A DNA stretch of 64,000 nucleotides from UBA7446 sp024639165 (GTDB lineage Bacteria > Bacteroidota > Bacteroidia > Flavobacteriales > Flavobacteriaceae): the NCBI GenBank assembly GCA_024639165.1, contig JAHEIX010000012.1, positions 4,727 to 68,726 on the forward strand, given 5' to 3'. How positions within the stretch are numbered: position 1 is the stretch's first letter; each line of letters begins with the position of its first letter. The notes under the pieces were generated by a model, which worked only from the letters and a program-made list of their open reading frames with translations, did not search any database and was not told where the DNA came from. Position numbers and translations under genes: made by a program. Below, one piece after another: positions 50,249 through 59,522 of the stretch.

Positions 50249-51253
50249 ATGATTAAGAACCAACTCGAACAATTAAAGCAATGGCTAGACAAGCCAGCAA
50301 CGGTCGTCATTATACCTCACAAAAACCCCGATGGCGATGCCATGGGGAGCTGTTTGGCTTGGCAGGGCATGCTAAATCAACTAGGGCATAGCACCTCCGT
50401 TATCGCACCCAACGACTACCCTACCTTCTTACATTGGCTCCCGGGGCACGATGGCGTATTGATTTATGAAAACGACCAAGAACTAGCAGACAAGCTAATT
50501 GCTGGGGCAGATATGGTTTTTACGCTTGACTTTAACACGCTCAAACGCATTGACCAAATGGGTGCTCGTGTAGCAGAAAGTGCTGCCAAAAAAGTCATGA
50601 TTGATCATCATCAAGAACCCGACGATTATGCTGATATCACGTTCTCAAATCCCGCCATAGGCTCAACCTGTGAGTTTGTGTTTCAAATTATTGATGCCAT
50701 GGGTCTTGCCAAACATATAAACCAAGACATTGCCAGTTGCCTCTACACAGGAATCGTTACTGACACAGGATCGTTTAGATTCCCAAGTGTTACCTCAGCT
50801 ACCCACCGTGCAGTAGCTACTCTGATTGATGCTGGTGCCAACCACAGTGAAATTCACGAAAAAATCAAAGACAATGCAAGACCTGACAGATTAAAGCTAT
50901 TGGGAATTGCGCTCAAAAACATGGTTTTTATTTCGGAATATAAGACAGCCTATATTACCATAAGTCAAGACGAATTAGACGCTTGCAACTACCAGAAAGG
51001 CGACACAGAAGGTTTTGTTAATTACGGACTTTCTGTCGCTGGAATTGAAATGGCTGTACTTATGACAGAAAGCAAAAAGGAAGAGATGATTAAAATTTCC
51101 TTTAGAAGTAAAGGAGATTTGGCCGTTAATCTTTTTGCTAAAACCTATTTCGAAGGGGGTGGCCACATCAACGCAGCAGGCGGAAAATCGGACAAATCAC
51201 TTCGAGAGACAGAAGCGTATTTCCTCAAATCACTGGCTGCATTTTTATCGTGA
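50249..51253 (+). CDS. DHH/DHHA1-family phosphoesterase (NrnA-like)
   Basis: About 334 residues from the ATG at 50249 (MIKNQLEQLKQWL). The DHH catalytic set is visible: IPHKNPDGDAMGS near residue 22, FTLDFNTL near 90, the DHH triad in MIDHHQEPDD near 115, and TGIVTDTGSFRFPS near 165. The DHHA1 domain ends in GGGHINAAGG. NrnA-like enzymes degrade oligoribonucleotides or dephosphorylate pAp; c-di-AMP products are another possibility given the HD phosphodiesterase elsewhere in this window. The gene is followed by the peptidylprolyl isomerase gene after 39 bases. Confidence 0.9.
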   Translation: MIKNQLEQLKQWLDKPATVVIIPHKNPDGDAMGSCLAWQGMLNQLGHSTSVIAPNDYPTFLHWLPGHDGVLIYENDQELADKLIAGADMVFTLDFNTLKRIDQMGARVAESAAKKVMIDHHQEPDDYADITFSNPAIGSTCEFVFQIIDAMGLAKHINQDIASCLYTGIVTDTGSFRFPSVTSATHRAVATLIDAGANHSEIHEKIKDNARPDRLKLLGIALKNMVFISEYKTAYITISQDELDACNYQKGDTEGFVNYGLSVAGIEMAVLMTESKKEEMIKISFRSKGDLAVNLFAKTYFEGGGHINAAGGKSDKSLRETEAYFLKSLAAFLS

Positions 51254-51292
51254 CCGCATATTTTGTACTTTTCCAATCTTAAATTTTAAATT

Positions 51293-52378
51293 ATGAACAA
51301 CAAAATCCTATTCGCTGCATTCATTTTTACCCTAATCGTTGGATGCTCAACTTCAAAAAATGGCGTTGAAAAAGGGCTTTATGCTGAATTCAATACCAAT
51401 AAAGGAACCATCACCCTTCAACTTGCTTTCGATCAAACTCCCAATACGGTAGCAAACTTTGTTTCCTTGGCAGAAGGAACGAACAACCAAGTAGACAGCA
51501 CCTATTTAGGTAAAAAATATTATGATGGACTTGTCTTTCACCGTGTTATCCCTGATTTCATGATACAAGGTGGTGACCCCACAGCAACGGGAACCGGTGG
51601 TCCTGGATATGCTTTTGAGGATGAGATTGTTGAAACCCTAAAACACGATGGCCCTGGTGTCTTGTCTATGGCCAATGCAGGCCCTAATACCAACGGCAGT
51701 CAGTTTTTTATAACCCACAAGGAAACCCCTTGGCTCGATGGCAAACACAGTGTTTTTGGCAAGGTGATTTCTGGTCAAGAAGTGGTTGACTCTATTCAAC
51801 AAAATGACACCATCGTTTCCGTTAACATTATCCGTAAAGGCAGCAAAGCAAGAAAATTTAAAGCAGCCAAAATTTTCGATGCCTATTTTGATGGTATTGA
51901 AGAGAGAAAAGCAGCCAAGCTTGCTGCGCAAGAACAGGTAAAATCCGATAAGGTAGCAGCCTTGAGTAAACTAAAAGAAAATACAACCACTACCGATAGT
52001 GGATTGGCCTATGTGATTACAACTAAAACAGATGGTGCGCAGGTCGTTGCGGGAAAGACCGCAAAAACGCACTATGCCGTGTATTTTGAAAATGGAGATT
52101 TATTGGATACTTCAATAGCTGAGGTTGCAAAGGCTTATGACAAATTTGATCAAAGGCGTGAGAGCGGTGGTGGCTATATCCCCATTGAGGCGCGTATTGA
52201 TCCAGAAGTGTCGCTTATTGCAGGCTTCAAAGAGGGCTTGTCCTTGCTTAAAGAAGGTGAGAAAGCAACATTATACCTTCCGTATCAAATCGCCTATGGC
52301 GAGCAGGGAAATTCCGTAATTCCACCCAAATCAACCCTTATTTTTGAAGTGGAAATTGTAGCACTCCTCGGGGAATGA
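51293..52378 (+). CDS. Lipoprotein peptidylprolyl isomerase: cyclophilin-FKBP fusion
   Basis: This 361-residue protein has a lipobox with Cys at residue 18 (LIVGCS). Residues about 25-200 are a cyclophilin domain (GLVFHRVIPDFMIQGGDPTATG, NTNGSQFFIT, HSVFGKV). Residues about 225-361 are an FKBP domain (THYAVYFENGDLLDTS, LLKEGEKATLYLPYQIAYGEQG, PPKSTLIFEVEI). Two unrelated isomerase folds in one chain suit periplasmic or outer-membrane folding of exported proteins. The stop overlaps the DUF3810 start (ATGA). Confidence 0.93.
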   Translation: MNNKILFAAFIFTLIVGCSTSKNGVEKGLYAEFNTNKGTITLQLAFDQTPNTVANFVSLAEGTNNQVDSTYLGKKYYDGLVFHRVIPDFMIQGGDPTATGTGGPGYAFEDEIVETLKHDGPGVLSMANAGPNTNGSQFFITHKETPWLDGKHSVFGKVISGQEVVDSIQQNDTIVSVNIIRKGSKARKFKAAKIFDAYFDGIEERKAAKLAAQEQVKSDKVAALSKLKENTTTTDSGLAYVITTKTDGAQVVAGKTAKTHYAVYFENGDLLDTSIAEVAKAYDKFDQRRESGGGYIPIEARIDPEVSLIAGFKEGLSLLKEGEKATLYLPYQIAYGEQGNSVIPPKSTLIFEVEIVALLGE

Positions 52379-53409
52379 TTTTCAAGATGCGGCACTTCAT
52401 ACTGCTGTGTTTATTCCTGTTCTTTTTGGGTTTTTTAATGCTGACTTTTGACAATGAATGGGTACACGCTCTTTATGGCCAAAGCATTTATCCCAACATA
52501 TCAGCCCTCAATCAGTTTTTGTGGTCAAAAGTGCCCTTTTCAATTGGAGACTTTGGCTACATTATGGGAATATTATTTGTCCTTTTTCGATTGAGGCACT
52601 TTAAATTGAAGCGTCATATTGGGCAGGTGCTTGCTAATGTCTTTATCATCGTTAGTTTGTTCTATATTTCTTGGGGAATGCATTATTTTAAAACCCCATT
52701 ACGGGTTTCGCGAACGCTACCCACTACAATATCATTGGAACATTTGAAAGAGACTACGCAACATTATGCCCTTACATTAACTGCGCAACACCAACAAATA
52801 AGCCATGATTCTTTAAAAGCAGTTGTCACTCCGCTGGAAACGGATGCGCTGCTTGCCTTAGCTACCAAGACTATGGAACATTCCAGCTTGCGCCCCCCTA
52901 GAGCACATGGAAAAGCAAAAGCTACCCTGTTCCCTACCATGTTGAGTTATATGGGTTTTGGTGGGTATTTAAATCCCTTTACACACGAAGCGCAAGTAAA
53001 TACCTTGCAGCCAAAGCTTCGTATACTTACGACTGCTTGTCACGAGATTGCACATCAATGGGGAATAGCAGCAGAGGACGAAGCCAACTATTTCAGCATC
53101 AAAGCATCGACTGCATCTGACAACGCAGTGGTTAGCTATGCAGGTCACCTATTGGCATTTCAACACATGATTAATAGCCTCTACAAGGCTGATGCAAAGC
53201 AAGCTAAAGCAATAATGGCTAAGCTACCTGAAGGAATTCTTGAAAATATTAGCGAAGTACGTACGTTTTGGGAAAAGTATCAAAACCCTTTTGAGAAGGT
53301 TTTTGAGCGAAGTTATGACCAATACCTAAAAGTCAACCAACAGCAAGCAGGGATTCAAAGCTACTCGCTGGTGGTCGATCTTTTGGTTGATGATTTTATC
53401 AATCAATAA
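52375..53409 (+). CDS. DUF3810 membrane protein with HExxH zinc-peptidase motif
   Basis: This 344-residue protein starts at the ATG in ATGA overlap with the isomerase gene; an ATG at 52387 is also possible. Three membrane segments lie in the first 115 residues (about 5-22, 55-70, 82-102). The soluble part carries ACHEIAHQWG, an HExxH motif (His223, Glu224, His227) followed by EDEANYFS, the pattern of a gluzincin-type metallopeptidase. DUF3810 is known from Bacteroidetes without an assigned substrate. The 3' end overlaps the convergent BNR-repeat gene by 11 bases. Confidence 0.85.
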   Translation: MIFKMRHFILLCLFLFFLGFLMLTFDNEWVHALYGQSIYPNISALNQFLWSKVPFSIGDFGYIMGILFVLFRLRHFKLKRHIGQVLANVFIIVSLFYISWGMHYFKTPLRVSRTLPTTISLEHLKETTQHYALTLTAQHQQISHDSLKAVVTPLETDALLALATKTMEHSSLRPPRAHGKAKATLFPTMLSYMGFGGYLNPFTHEAQVNTLQPKLRILTTACHEIAHQWGIAAEDEANYFSIKASTASDNAVVSYAGHLLAFQHMINSLYKADAKQAKAIMAKLPEGILENISEVRTFWEKYQNPFEKVFERSYDQYLKVNQQQAGIQSYSLVVDLLVDDFINQ

Positions 53410-56400
53410 TTACAGGTAAGCCTAAGGCCTCGCTGTTTTGTATTGCTTTCGCTGTTGCAGCAGCCAGTGCATCCACTTGAAGCGACAATGTATTGAGCAG
53501 CACAACTGCCATATCATAGCTTTCCATTTGCATTGCCGTTGGACCGTAGGTGTTGGAGTAAAAACCTCTAGATGCCACAGATATTCTAAAAGAAAGCGTT
53601 GGCGAGTCTTTCTCCCCTACTTCTCCCTTAGCATCACTGCCGTTAATTCTGCGTGCCAAAGCATGTTGTTCATTCTGCAAGCTAAATACGGTCTTATAGA
53701 GAGCATCTTGGTTTTCCTGTGCAAAGCCAATAGCTTTTGATAAAGCAGCTATTTTTTTCTTGGTTTTATCAAGCGTTTTATTCATTTTTTCTGCTGCTAT
53801 ATAGAGTTCGTTAAGCTTAGTTTTGTAAGCAAGATGCGAAGCAGCTTCTGGATTTGTCAGCACATTTTGACGTAGTCGTGTTACTTTAAATGCTTCCATT
53901 TGTGAAAGCTGGCGTAAGGTGCCATTATGCTTTTTAAACAATTGTACATAGTACGTGCCTGGTGCTACATCTGAACGCAACCCTGTGCCATTATCACGAC
54001 TGGAATGGATATCCAAAGCTGATGCAAGACGCTCTCGTAAATCCCAATGCTTTCGATGGATTCCTTTGCTATATGGGCCCGTTAGCTCCGTTAGCACCTT
54101 ACCAGAAGCATTTGTCACCCGCAAAATGGCTTGTGGTTTCTTCTCAAAATCTTCGTCGTCCAATGCCTTCCAACCTGGGAATGGAATGTCCTTTTTGTCT
54201 TTCTTTAGTTTCTTTTCAGATGCCTTACGTTTGGCTTTCATGGTTTTGATGTCATCAGCTATATAGTACGTGAACTGTGCGCCATAAGTTGGGTTTTTAG
54301 CTGTGTAAAAAGACGCCCCTTGACTAGAGGTGCCGCCACGCTCTTGCACATACTGCAAGGCTTTTTTTACTGGAAAAAGCTGATTGCCATTAGCTAAATT
54401 TTCAGCTGAAATACCACGTAAGGGGCTATAATCATCTAGAATATAGTAACTACGCCCAAAAGTAGCAGCTACCAAATCGTTTTCACGCTTTTGGATAGCC
54501 AAATCACGAACAGAAATCGTGGGCATCCCATTGCTGAATTTATGCCAATTATCCCCTTGGTTAAGACTTATATAAACTCCGTATTCTGTTCCTAAAAACA
54601 ACAATTTCGGATTTACGTGATCTTGAACCAATCGCCATATGAGCGTTCCTTCTGGAATACCTTCTGTAATGGATTTCCACGACTTCCCGCCATTGGTTGT
54701 CTTGTAGAGCATAGGGCGATAGTCACCAAATTTGTGATTATCCAATGCCACATAGGCAATGTTGGCGTCAAACATATCAGCTTTGATATCGTTAACAAAA
54801 GCAGTAGCAGGTGCGTCGGGAAGCTTATCAACAGTCACCGCAGTCCATGTAGCACCTCCGTCTTTGGTGGTGTGCAAGAGACCGTCGTCTGTACCGGCAT
54901 ATAATATGTTTTCGTCTTGTGCAGATTCGGCTAGAGAAGTAATGGTATTATACGTTGACATGGCGTATACATCCCAAGCGGCATCCCAGCTCTGTTTTCG
55001 GCCCATAATTGGCAAGGCTAAGCGCTCTTCATTTTTTGTCAAATCAGTTGATATAGCAGCCCAACTGTCTCCCCTATTTTCTGAACGCCAAACACGCTGC
55101 GAACCGAAATAAAGGCGTTTTGGGTTGTGTTGGCTCACCAATATGGGTGCGTCCCAGTTGAAACGTTCATAAGGCTCGTCTAGTCCGTTCTGAGGGCGTA
55201 TATAAACTGCTTCACCTGTTGTTCTGTCCACACGATGTAAATTACCCTGTTGTGATTGGGCATACACAATAGCTGGATTACCCGGCTCTGTAGCAGGCTG
55301 GTGTCCATCGCCTCCCAATAACACAAACCAGTCTGCGTTACTAATACCATTTCTATTAAAGGTCTGAGAAGGACCTCCCTGAGTATTATTGTCTTGCGTT
55401 CCCCCAAAAATATTATAGAAGGGATATGCATCATCCACAGCAAGCTTGTAAAACTGCGTCAAGGGCAGGTTGTTGACAAATTTCCAGTTTTCTGTATCGT
55501 CAAAGGTTTCGTACAGTCCCCCATCCGTACCCACTAAAATATAATTGGGGTCGTTGGCTTTAAACACCATCGCGTGGCTATCCACGTGTTTTTTGGTTTC
55601 GTTCATCTGATAGAAAGTTTTACCTCCATTTTCAGAAACCAATACGTAATTATTCATCAAAAATATTTTGTCAAACACATGTGGAGAGGCAATTAGTTCT
55701 TGGTAATAATGCGGTCCTGTCCCCCCAGAGACAGTATCGGACATTTTTTTCCAACTTTCACCTCCGTTCTCAGAACGATACACGGCACCTTCTCGCCTTT
55801 CCAGTTCAATAGCTGCATACAACACATCGGGTTTTTGAGGGGATATTGTCAAACCAATTTTACCCATTTCCGAAGATGGTAGCCCGGTTTTAAGTTTTCG
55901 CCAGCGCTCACCACCATCAACAGATTTGTACAAGGCTGTGCCAGGGCCACCACCCATATAAGCAGCTACATTGCGATGGCGTTGCCAGCTGGCTGCATAG
56001 AGTACGTTTGGGTCGCGAGGGTCAATAACAAGGTCAGTAACTCCAGTCCATTCGTCCAGATCCATCGTTTGTTTCCATGAATTACCACCATCAGTAGATT
56101 TATATAAACCGCGTTCGCCACCAGAACTCCACAAAGGGCCTTGAGCAGCTACCCATAGCGTATTTGAATCTGTTGGGTGTACAATTATTTTAGAAATATG
56201 TTCTGACTTTTTAAGCCCTTTATTTGCCCAAGTCTTGCCTCCATCACGGCTCAAATACAGCCCATGACCAATTCCTACGTGTCTACCGCCTACATTCTCA
56301 CCCGTTCCAAGCCAAACGGTTTGGCTGTTGTTAGGATCAAGTGTAATTGCGCCTGTGGAATAGAATGATTGCTTATCTGTTAGGGGCTTCCAGGTAGTTC

Positions 56401-56644
56401 CAGCATTTGTTGTTTTCCACACCCCCCCAGAGCCGACCGCAACATACCATATATTTTCATTGTTGGGATCTATAGCGATATCCGCAATACGACCCGACAT
56501 AAACGCTGGGCCTACACTGCGAAACGAAAAGCCACTTAGGGCTTGCTCAACAGGACTTTTGTCTTTTTCTTTATCTTTATCTTGTGAATATAAGGTTGGA
56601 GAACAGAGCAATAAAGCCGTAAATAAGAAAGATAGAAATCGCAT
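53399..56644 (-). CDS. Large secreted BNR/sortilin-type beta-propeller protein
   Basis: This 1081-residue protein has a signal peptide (to about residue 20). It contains many BNR/Asp-box and VPS10-type repeats (for example DGGKTWANKG, DGGNSWKQT, DGGERWRK, NGGESWKK) spread over residues about 30-740, forming one or two beta-propellers. The C-terminal about 300 residues are Lys-rich with helical stretches. Such proteins are often labelled glycosyl hydrolase or sortilin-like without experimental support. No catalytic residues are evident. It is a single-gene unit. Function unknown; exported binding or scaffold roles are plausible. Confidence 0.85.
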   Translation of the reverse strand: MRFLSFLFTALLLCSPTLYSQDKDKEKDKSPVEQALSGFSFRSVGPAFMSGRIADIAIDPNNENIWYVAVGSGGVWKTTNAGTTWKPLTDKQSFYSTGAITLDPNNSQTVWLGTGENVGGRHVGIGHGLYLSRDGGKTWANKGLKKSEHISKIIVHPTDSNTLWVAAQGPLWSSGGERGLYKSTDGGNSWKQTMDLDEWTGVTDLVIDPRDPNVLYAASWQRHRNVAAYMGGGPGTALYKSVDGGERWRKLKTGLPSSEMGKIGLTISPQKPDVLYAAIELERREGAVYRSENGGESWKKMSDTVSGGTGPHYYQELIASPHVFDKIFLMNNYVLVSENGGKTFYQMNETKKHVDSHAMVFKANDPNYILVGTDGGLYETFDDTENWKFVNNLPLTQFYKLAVDDAYPFYNIFGGTQDNNTQGGPSQTFNRNGISNADWFVLLGGDGHQPATEPGNPAIVYAQSQQGNLHRVDRTTGEAVYIRPQNGLDEPYERFNWDAPILVSQHNPKRLYFGSQRVWRSENRGDSWAAISTDLTKNEERLALPIMGRKQSWDAAWDVYAMSTYNTITSLAESAQDENILYAGTDDGLLHTTKDGGATWTAVTVDKLPDAPATAFVNDIKADMFDANIAYVALDNHKFGDYRPMLYKTTNGGKSWKSITEGIPEGTLIWRLVQDHVNPKLLFLGTEYGVYISLNQGDNWHKFSNGMPTISVRDLAIQKRENDLVAATFGRSYYILDDYSPLRGISAENLANGNQLFPVKKALQYVQERGGTSSQGASFYTAKNPTYGAQFTYYIADDIKTMKAKRKASEKKLKKDKKDIPFPGWKALDDEDFEKKPQAILRVTNASGKVLTELTGPYSKGIHRKHWDLRERLASALDIHSSRDNGTGLRSDVAPGTYYVQLFKKHNGTLRQLSQMEAFKVTRLRQNVLTNPEAASHLAYKTKLNELYIAAEKMNKTLDKTKKKIAALSKAIGFAQENQDALYKTVFSLQNEQHALARRINGSDAKGEVGEKDSPTLSFRISVASRGFYSNTYGPTAMQMESYDMAVVLLNTLSLQVDALAAATAKAIQNSEALGLPVIID

Positions 56645-56732
56645 TATTAAGGGGTTTAAAAAATTAGTATGTCAATGTAATATTTATTTTTTAAATCATC
56701 GGTATATAGCATTATAATGCACAAGCAATGTG

Positions 56733-56740
56733 TATTTTTG
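56733..56740 (+). promoter_or_regulatory. -7 box TATTTTTG, 4 bases before rlmD
   Basis: TATTTTTG matches TAnnTTTG and ends at 56740, with the ATG at 56745. It falls on the alternative GTG start at 56730, which makes the ATG at 56745 the likely true start and the message leaderless. Confidence 0.5.
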
Positions 56741-56744
56741 CCTC

Positions 56745-58157
56745 ATGCGAAGAAACAAACCACAACCCCCCATCGAAAAATTAACAATAGACGGCATTGC
56801 CCAGAAAGGCAAAGGCGTTGGGCGTACCCAAGACGGTCAAGTGGTCTTTGTAAAAGGCGCCATCCCTGGAGATATTGTAAGCGTTGCCGTTCAAAAGAAA
56901 AGGCGCCGCCATCTTGAGGGTAAGGTTTCGAATATCATCAAGGCCAGTCCCGATAGAATTGAAGCTGTATGTGATCATTTTGGTGTATGTGGTGGTTGCA
57001 GCTGGCAGCATATGTCGTATGATGCACAATTGAGACACAAACAAACTGAGGTAAATGAAGCCTTAACACGCATCGGGGGGCTTGAAAAGATAAACTACGC
57101 ACCCATTATCGGATGTAACGAAACCTTTGGCTACCGAAACAAGATGGAATTTAGCTTTTCAGCACGACGCTGGCTGAGTTTTGAAGAAATTAATGGAGAT
57201 AACAAAATTGAAGACCGCACAGCACTCGGATTCCATATTCCAGGGATGTGGGATAAAATTGTGGATATTGAACATTGCCACATCCAACCAGAATTGCCTA
57301 ATAAAATCAGAAATGAGATTAGGAACTATGCCCGAAAAAATAATTTGAGCTTTTATGATGCTCGAGCGCAAGAAGGGTTTTTACGTTCCTTGATGCTTCG
57401 CACGACACTTTCTGGTGAATTAATGGTCGTTATGCAGTTTTTTCACGAAGATAAAGCTGCACAAATGGGCATATTGACCTTTCTAAAGGAAACCTTCCCA
57501 CAAATTACCTCCTTGCAATACATCATCAACGAGAAGGGGAACGACACCATCTATGATCAAGAGATCCACTGCTTTAGTGGAACAGCCTACATCACTGAAA
57601 AAATGGGTGAATTGTCATTTCGCATCACAGCAAAGGCCTTTTATCAAACCAATCCAGCCCAAGCTGAAGTATTATATGCCAAAGCTTTAGAGATGGCGGA
57701 GCTAAAACCCACTGACGTGGTGTATGACTTGTACACTGGCTTGGGAACCATTGCCCAATATGTCGCACATGCGTGTAAAAAAGTGATTGGTGTGGAATCT
57801 GTTCCCGACGCCATTGTTGCTGCAAAAGAAAATGCAAAACGAAATAAAATCGATAATGCAACATTCAAAGTAGGCGATATGCGAAAGGTTTTTACCGACA
57901 GTTTTGTCAAACGCTACAATACCCCAGACATTATTATCACAGACCCTCCCCGTGACGGTATGCATAAAGATGTAATTGAACAATTACTTAAGATAAATCC
58001 ATCTAAAATACTGTATATCAGCTGTAATCCATCAACACAAGCGCGAGATTTAGCTATGTTAAAAGAGAAGTATAAGGTAGAACTCAGCCAAGCAGTTGAT
58101 ATGTTTCCCCACACCCAGCACGTTGAAAATATTGTACTTTTGTCTAAGATCTCATGA
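56745..58157 (+). CDS. rlmD: 23S rRNA (uracil-5-)-methyltransferase RlmD
   Basis: About 470 residues from the ATG at 56745 (MRRNKPQPPIEKL). The N-terminal TRAM domain (about 10-65) is followed by the iron-sulfur cysteines in CDHFGVCGGCSW. The SAM-binding region is VYDLYTGLGTIAQYVA, and the catalytic Cys is in ISCNPSTQARDL near the end. RlmD makes m5U at position 1939 (E. coli numbering) of 23S rRNA. The stop overlaps the next gene (ATGA), tying it to two outer-membrane-type genes as commonly seen in Flavobacteria. Confidence 0.92.
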   Translation: MRRNKPQPPIEKLTIDGIAQKGKGVGRTQDGQVVFVKGAIPGDIVSVAVQKKRRRHLEGKVSNIIKASPDRIEAVCDHFGVCGGCSWQHMSYDAQLRHKQTEVNEALTRIGGLEKINYAPIIGCNETFGYRNKMEFSFSARRWLSFEEINGDNKIEDRTALGFHIPGMWDKIVDIEHCHIQPELPNKIRNEIRNYARKNNLSFYDARAQEGFLRSLMLRTTLSGELMVVMQFFHEDKAAQMGILTFLKETFPQITSLQYIINEKGNDTIYDQEIHCFSGTAYITEKMGELSFRITAKAFYQTNPAQAEVLYAKALEMAELKPTDVVYDLYTGLGTIAQYVAHACKKVIGVESVPDAIVAAKENAKRNKIDNATFKVGDMRKVFTDSFVKRYNTPDIIITDPPRDGMHKDVIEQLLKINPSKILYISCNPSTQARDLAMLKEKYKVELSQAVDMFPHTQHVENIVLLSKIS

Positions 58158-58627
58158 AGCAGTTTTTAACCCTTAGCGCTGTAGTATTGTTATGTCTTTG
58201 TGCATGCGAACCTGATGACATCTGTCTTGAAGGCACACCCGGAACACCTCAACTAATTGTGGTGTTTTATGATAAGAATCAACCTGAATCCAAGAAGTCA
58301 GTATCTAATTTACAGGTTAAGGGTACAGATATGGAGACTTTGTTATACGATGCCACCTTAGACTCGATAGCACTTCCCCTTAAAACCCTAACAAACAGCA
58401 CCTCTTTTACATTAAAAGCTACCCAAAATGGTATAGATGCTGAAGACATTATTGCGTTTAACTACAACCCAAAAGACGAATTTATAAGCCGTGCTTGCGG
58501 ATACAAAACTATTTTTGATAATTTGACAATATCCACTGCAAATACATGGAATTGGATACATAATATAGAAATTATAAATAATTCAATTCCAGATAATTAC
58601 AATACTCATGTTGAAATATTACATTAA
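58154..58627 (+). CDS. DUF6452 family lipoprotein
   Basis: This 157-residue protein has a lipobox (CLCAC at residues 14-18), followed by a second Cys-containing stretch DDICLEGTPGTPQLIVVFYD near residue 22. The conserved motifs (Cys-x-Gly-Tyr near 113-116) match my memory of DUF6452, a small Bacteroidetes family found directly after RlmD-type genes. Its function is unknown. It overlaps the DUF6048 gene by 20 bases and is coupled to rlmD by ATGA, so the three are one unit. Confidence 0.8.
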   Translation: MKQFLTLSAVVLLCLCACEPDDICLEGTPGTPQLIVVFYDKNQPESKKSVSNLQVKGTDMETLLYDATLDSIALPLKTLTNSTSFTLKATQNGIDAEDIIAFNYNPKDEFISRACGYKTIFDNLTISTANTWNWIHNIEIINNSIPDNYNTHVEILH

Positions 58628-59306
58628 TTTTTTAACATTGCTTGTTTTTACCACTGTTTGGTCTCAAACAGCGGTTGAAAAGGATAGTTTGCCTAGTGAA
58701 TTGCGCTACGGCTTACGCCTTGGAATAGACATAAGCAAACCCATACGTATGTTGGTTGAGCCTACATACAAAGGGTTGGAATTGGTAGGAGATTATCGAC
58801 TTACAAGAAACCTATACATAGCAGGTGAGCTTGGCAATGAAACCAAAAATGTAAATCAAGACGGTGTGCATTTTGAAACTGCTGGCACCTACCTAAAGCT
58901 TGGTGTTGATTATAATGTCTATGATAATTGGCGTGGCATGGACAACTTAATTATTGTTGGGTTTCGATATGGCATTAGCCAGCACAAACAGACATTGCTA
59001 GGTTATAATCGCTTAATAGATAATAAATATTGGAACGAGACCAATCTAGTGTCGCTAAACACACCCATTACCTACGAAGGACTAAACGGACAATGGATTG
59101 AACTTCATCTTGGTTTTAAAGCTGAACTACTGCGTAACCTCTACATGGGTGTTAGCATGCAAATGCATCGCTTGTTATCAGCTAAAAGTCCAGGTAATTT
59201 CGAAAATTTATTTATCCCAGGATTTAATAAGGTACTAACTGAAAATCCTTATGGTGCGGGAATAAACTATACGATAAGCTATCAGTTGCCAATCTATAAG
59301 AAGTAA
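58608..59306 (+). CDS. DUF6048 family probable outer-membrane beta-barrel protein
   Basis: This 232-residue protein has a signal peptide (to about residue 20). Alternating amphipathic beta-strands are visible (LRYGLRLGIDISKP, GLELVGDYRLTRNLYIAGELGNE, YLKLGVDYNVYDNW, LIIVGFRYGIS, GAGINYTISYQLPI ending in an aromatic residue pair near the C-terminus). This is the pattern of a small outer-membrane barrel. DUF6048 is a Bacteroidetes family of unknown function that travels with DUF6452. The stop is directly next to the stop of the convergent small membrane gene. Confidence 0.78.
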   Translation: MLKYYINFLTLLVFTTVWSQTAVEKDSLPSELRYGLRLGIDISKPIRMLVEPTYKGLELVGDYRLTRNLYIAGELGNETKNVNQDGVHFETAGTYLKLGVDYNVYDNWRGMDNLIIVGFRYGISQHKQTLLGYNRLIDNKYWNETNLVSLNTPITYEGLNGQWIELHLGFKAELLRNLYMGVSMQMHRLLSAKSPGNFENLFIPGFNKVLTENPYGAGINYTISYQLPIYKK

Positions 59307-59522
59307 TCAACACTTATACGGCACTTTTCGCCAAGGCAATTTCACCCACATCACCTCTTTTTTTACCAAAAATTTAGGCGCACTTAAACTAGCCAAGACT
59401 GCAGCCATTAGCATTGCCAACAAGTATGAAAGGCCAAGCAACAGCAGGACATAGCGAAAAAAAAGAAACAGTACTCCAAAGCATAACAGATTATATATGA
59501 AGGCTTTTGTCGTTGCACGCAT
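59307..59522 (-). CDS. Small two-segment membrane protein after the THUMP methyltransferase
   Basis: This 71-residue protein has two adjacent hydrophobic segments (about 10-28 and 30-47) separated by a short turn, and a basic C-terminal tail (WVKLPWRKVPYKC). The start shares one base with the methyltransferase stop upstream, indicating translational coupling. Similar short proteins accompany THUMP methyltransferase genes in some Flavobacteria. No function is known. Confidence 0.65.
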   Translation of the reverse strand: MRATTKAFIYNLLCFGVLFLFFRYVLLLLGLSYLLAMLMAAVLASLSAPKFLVKKEVMWVKLPWRKVPYKC

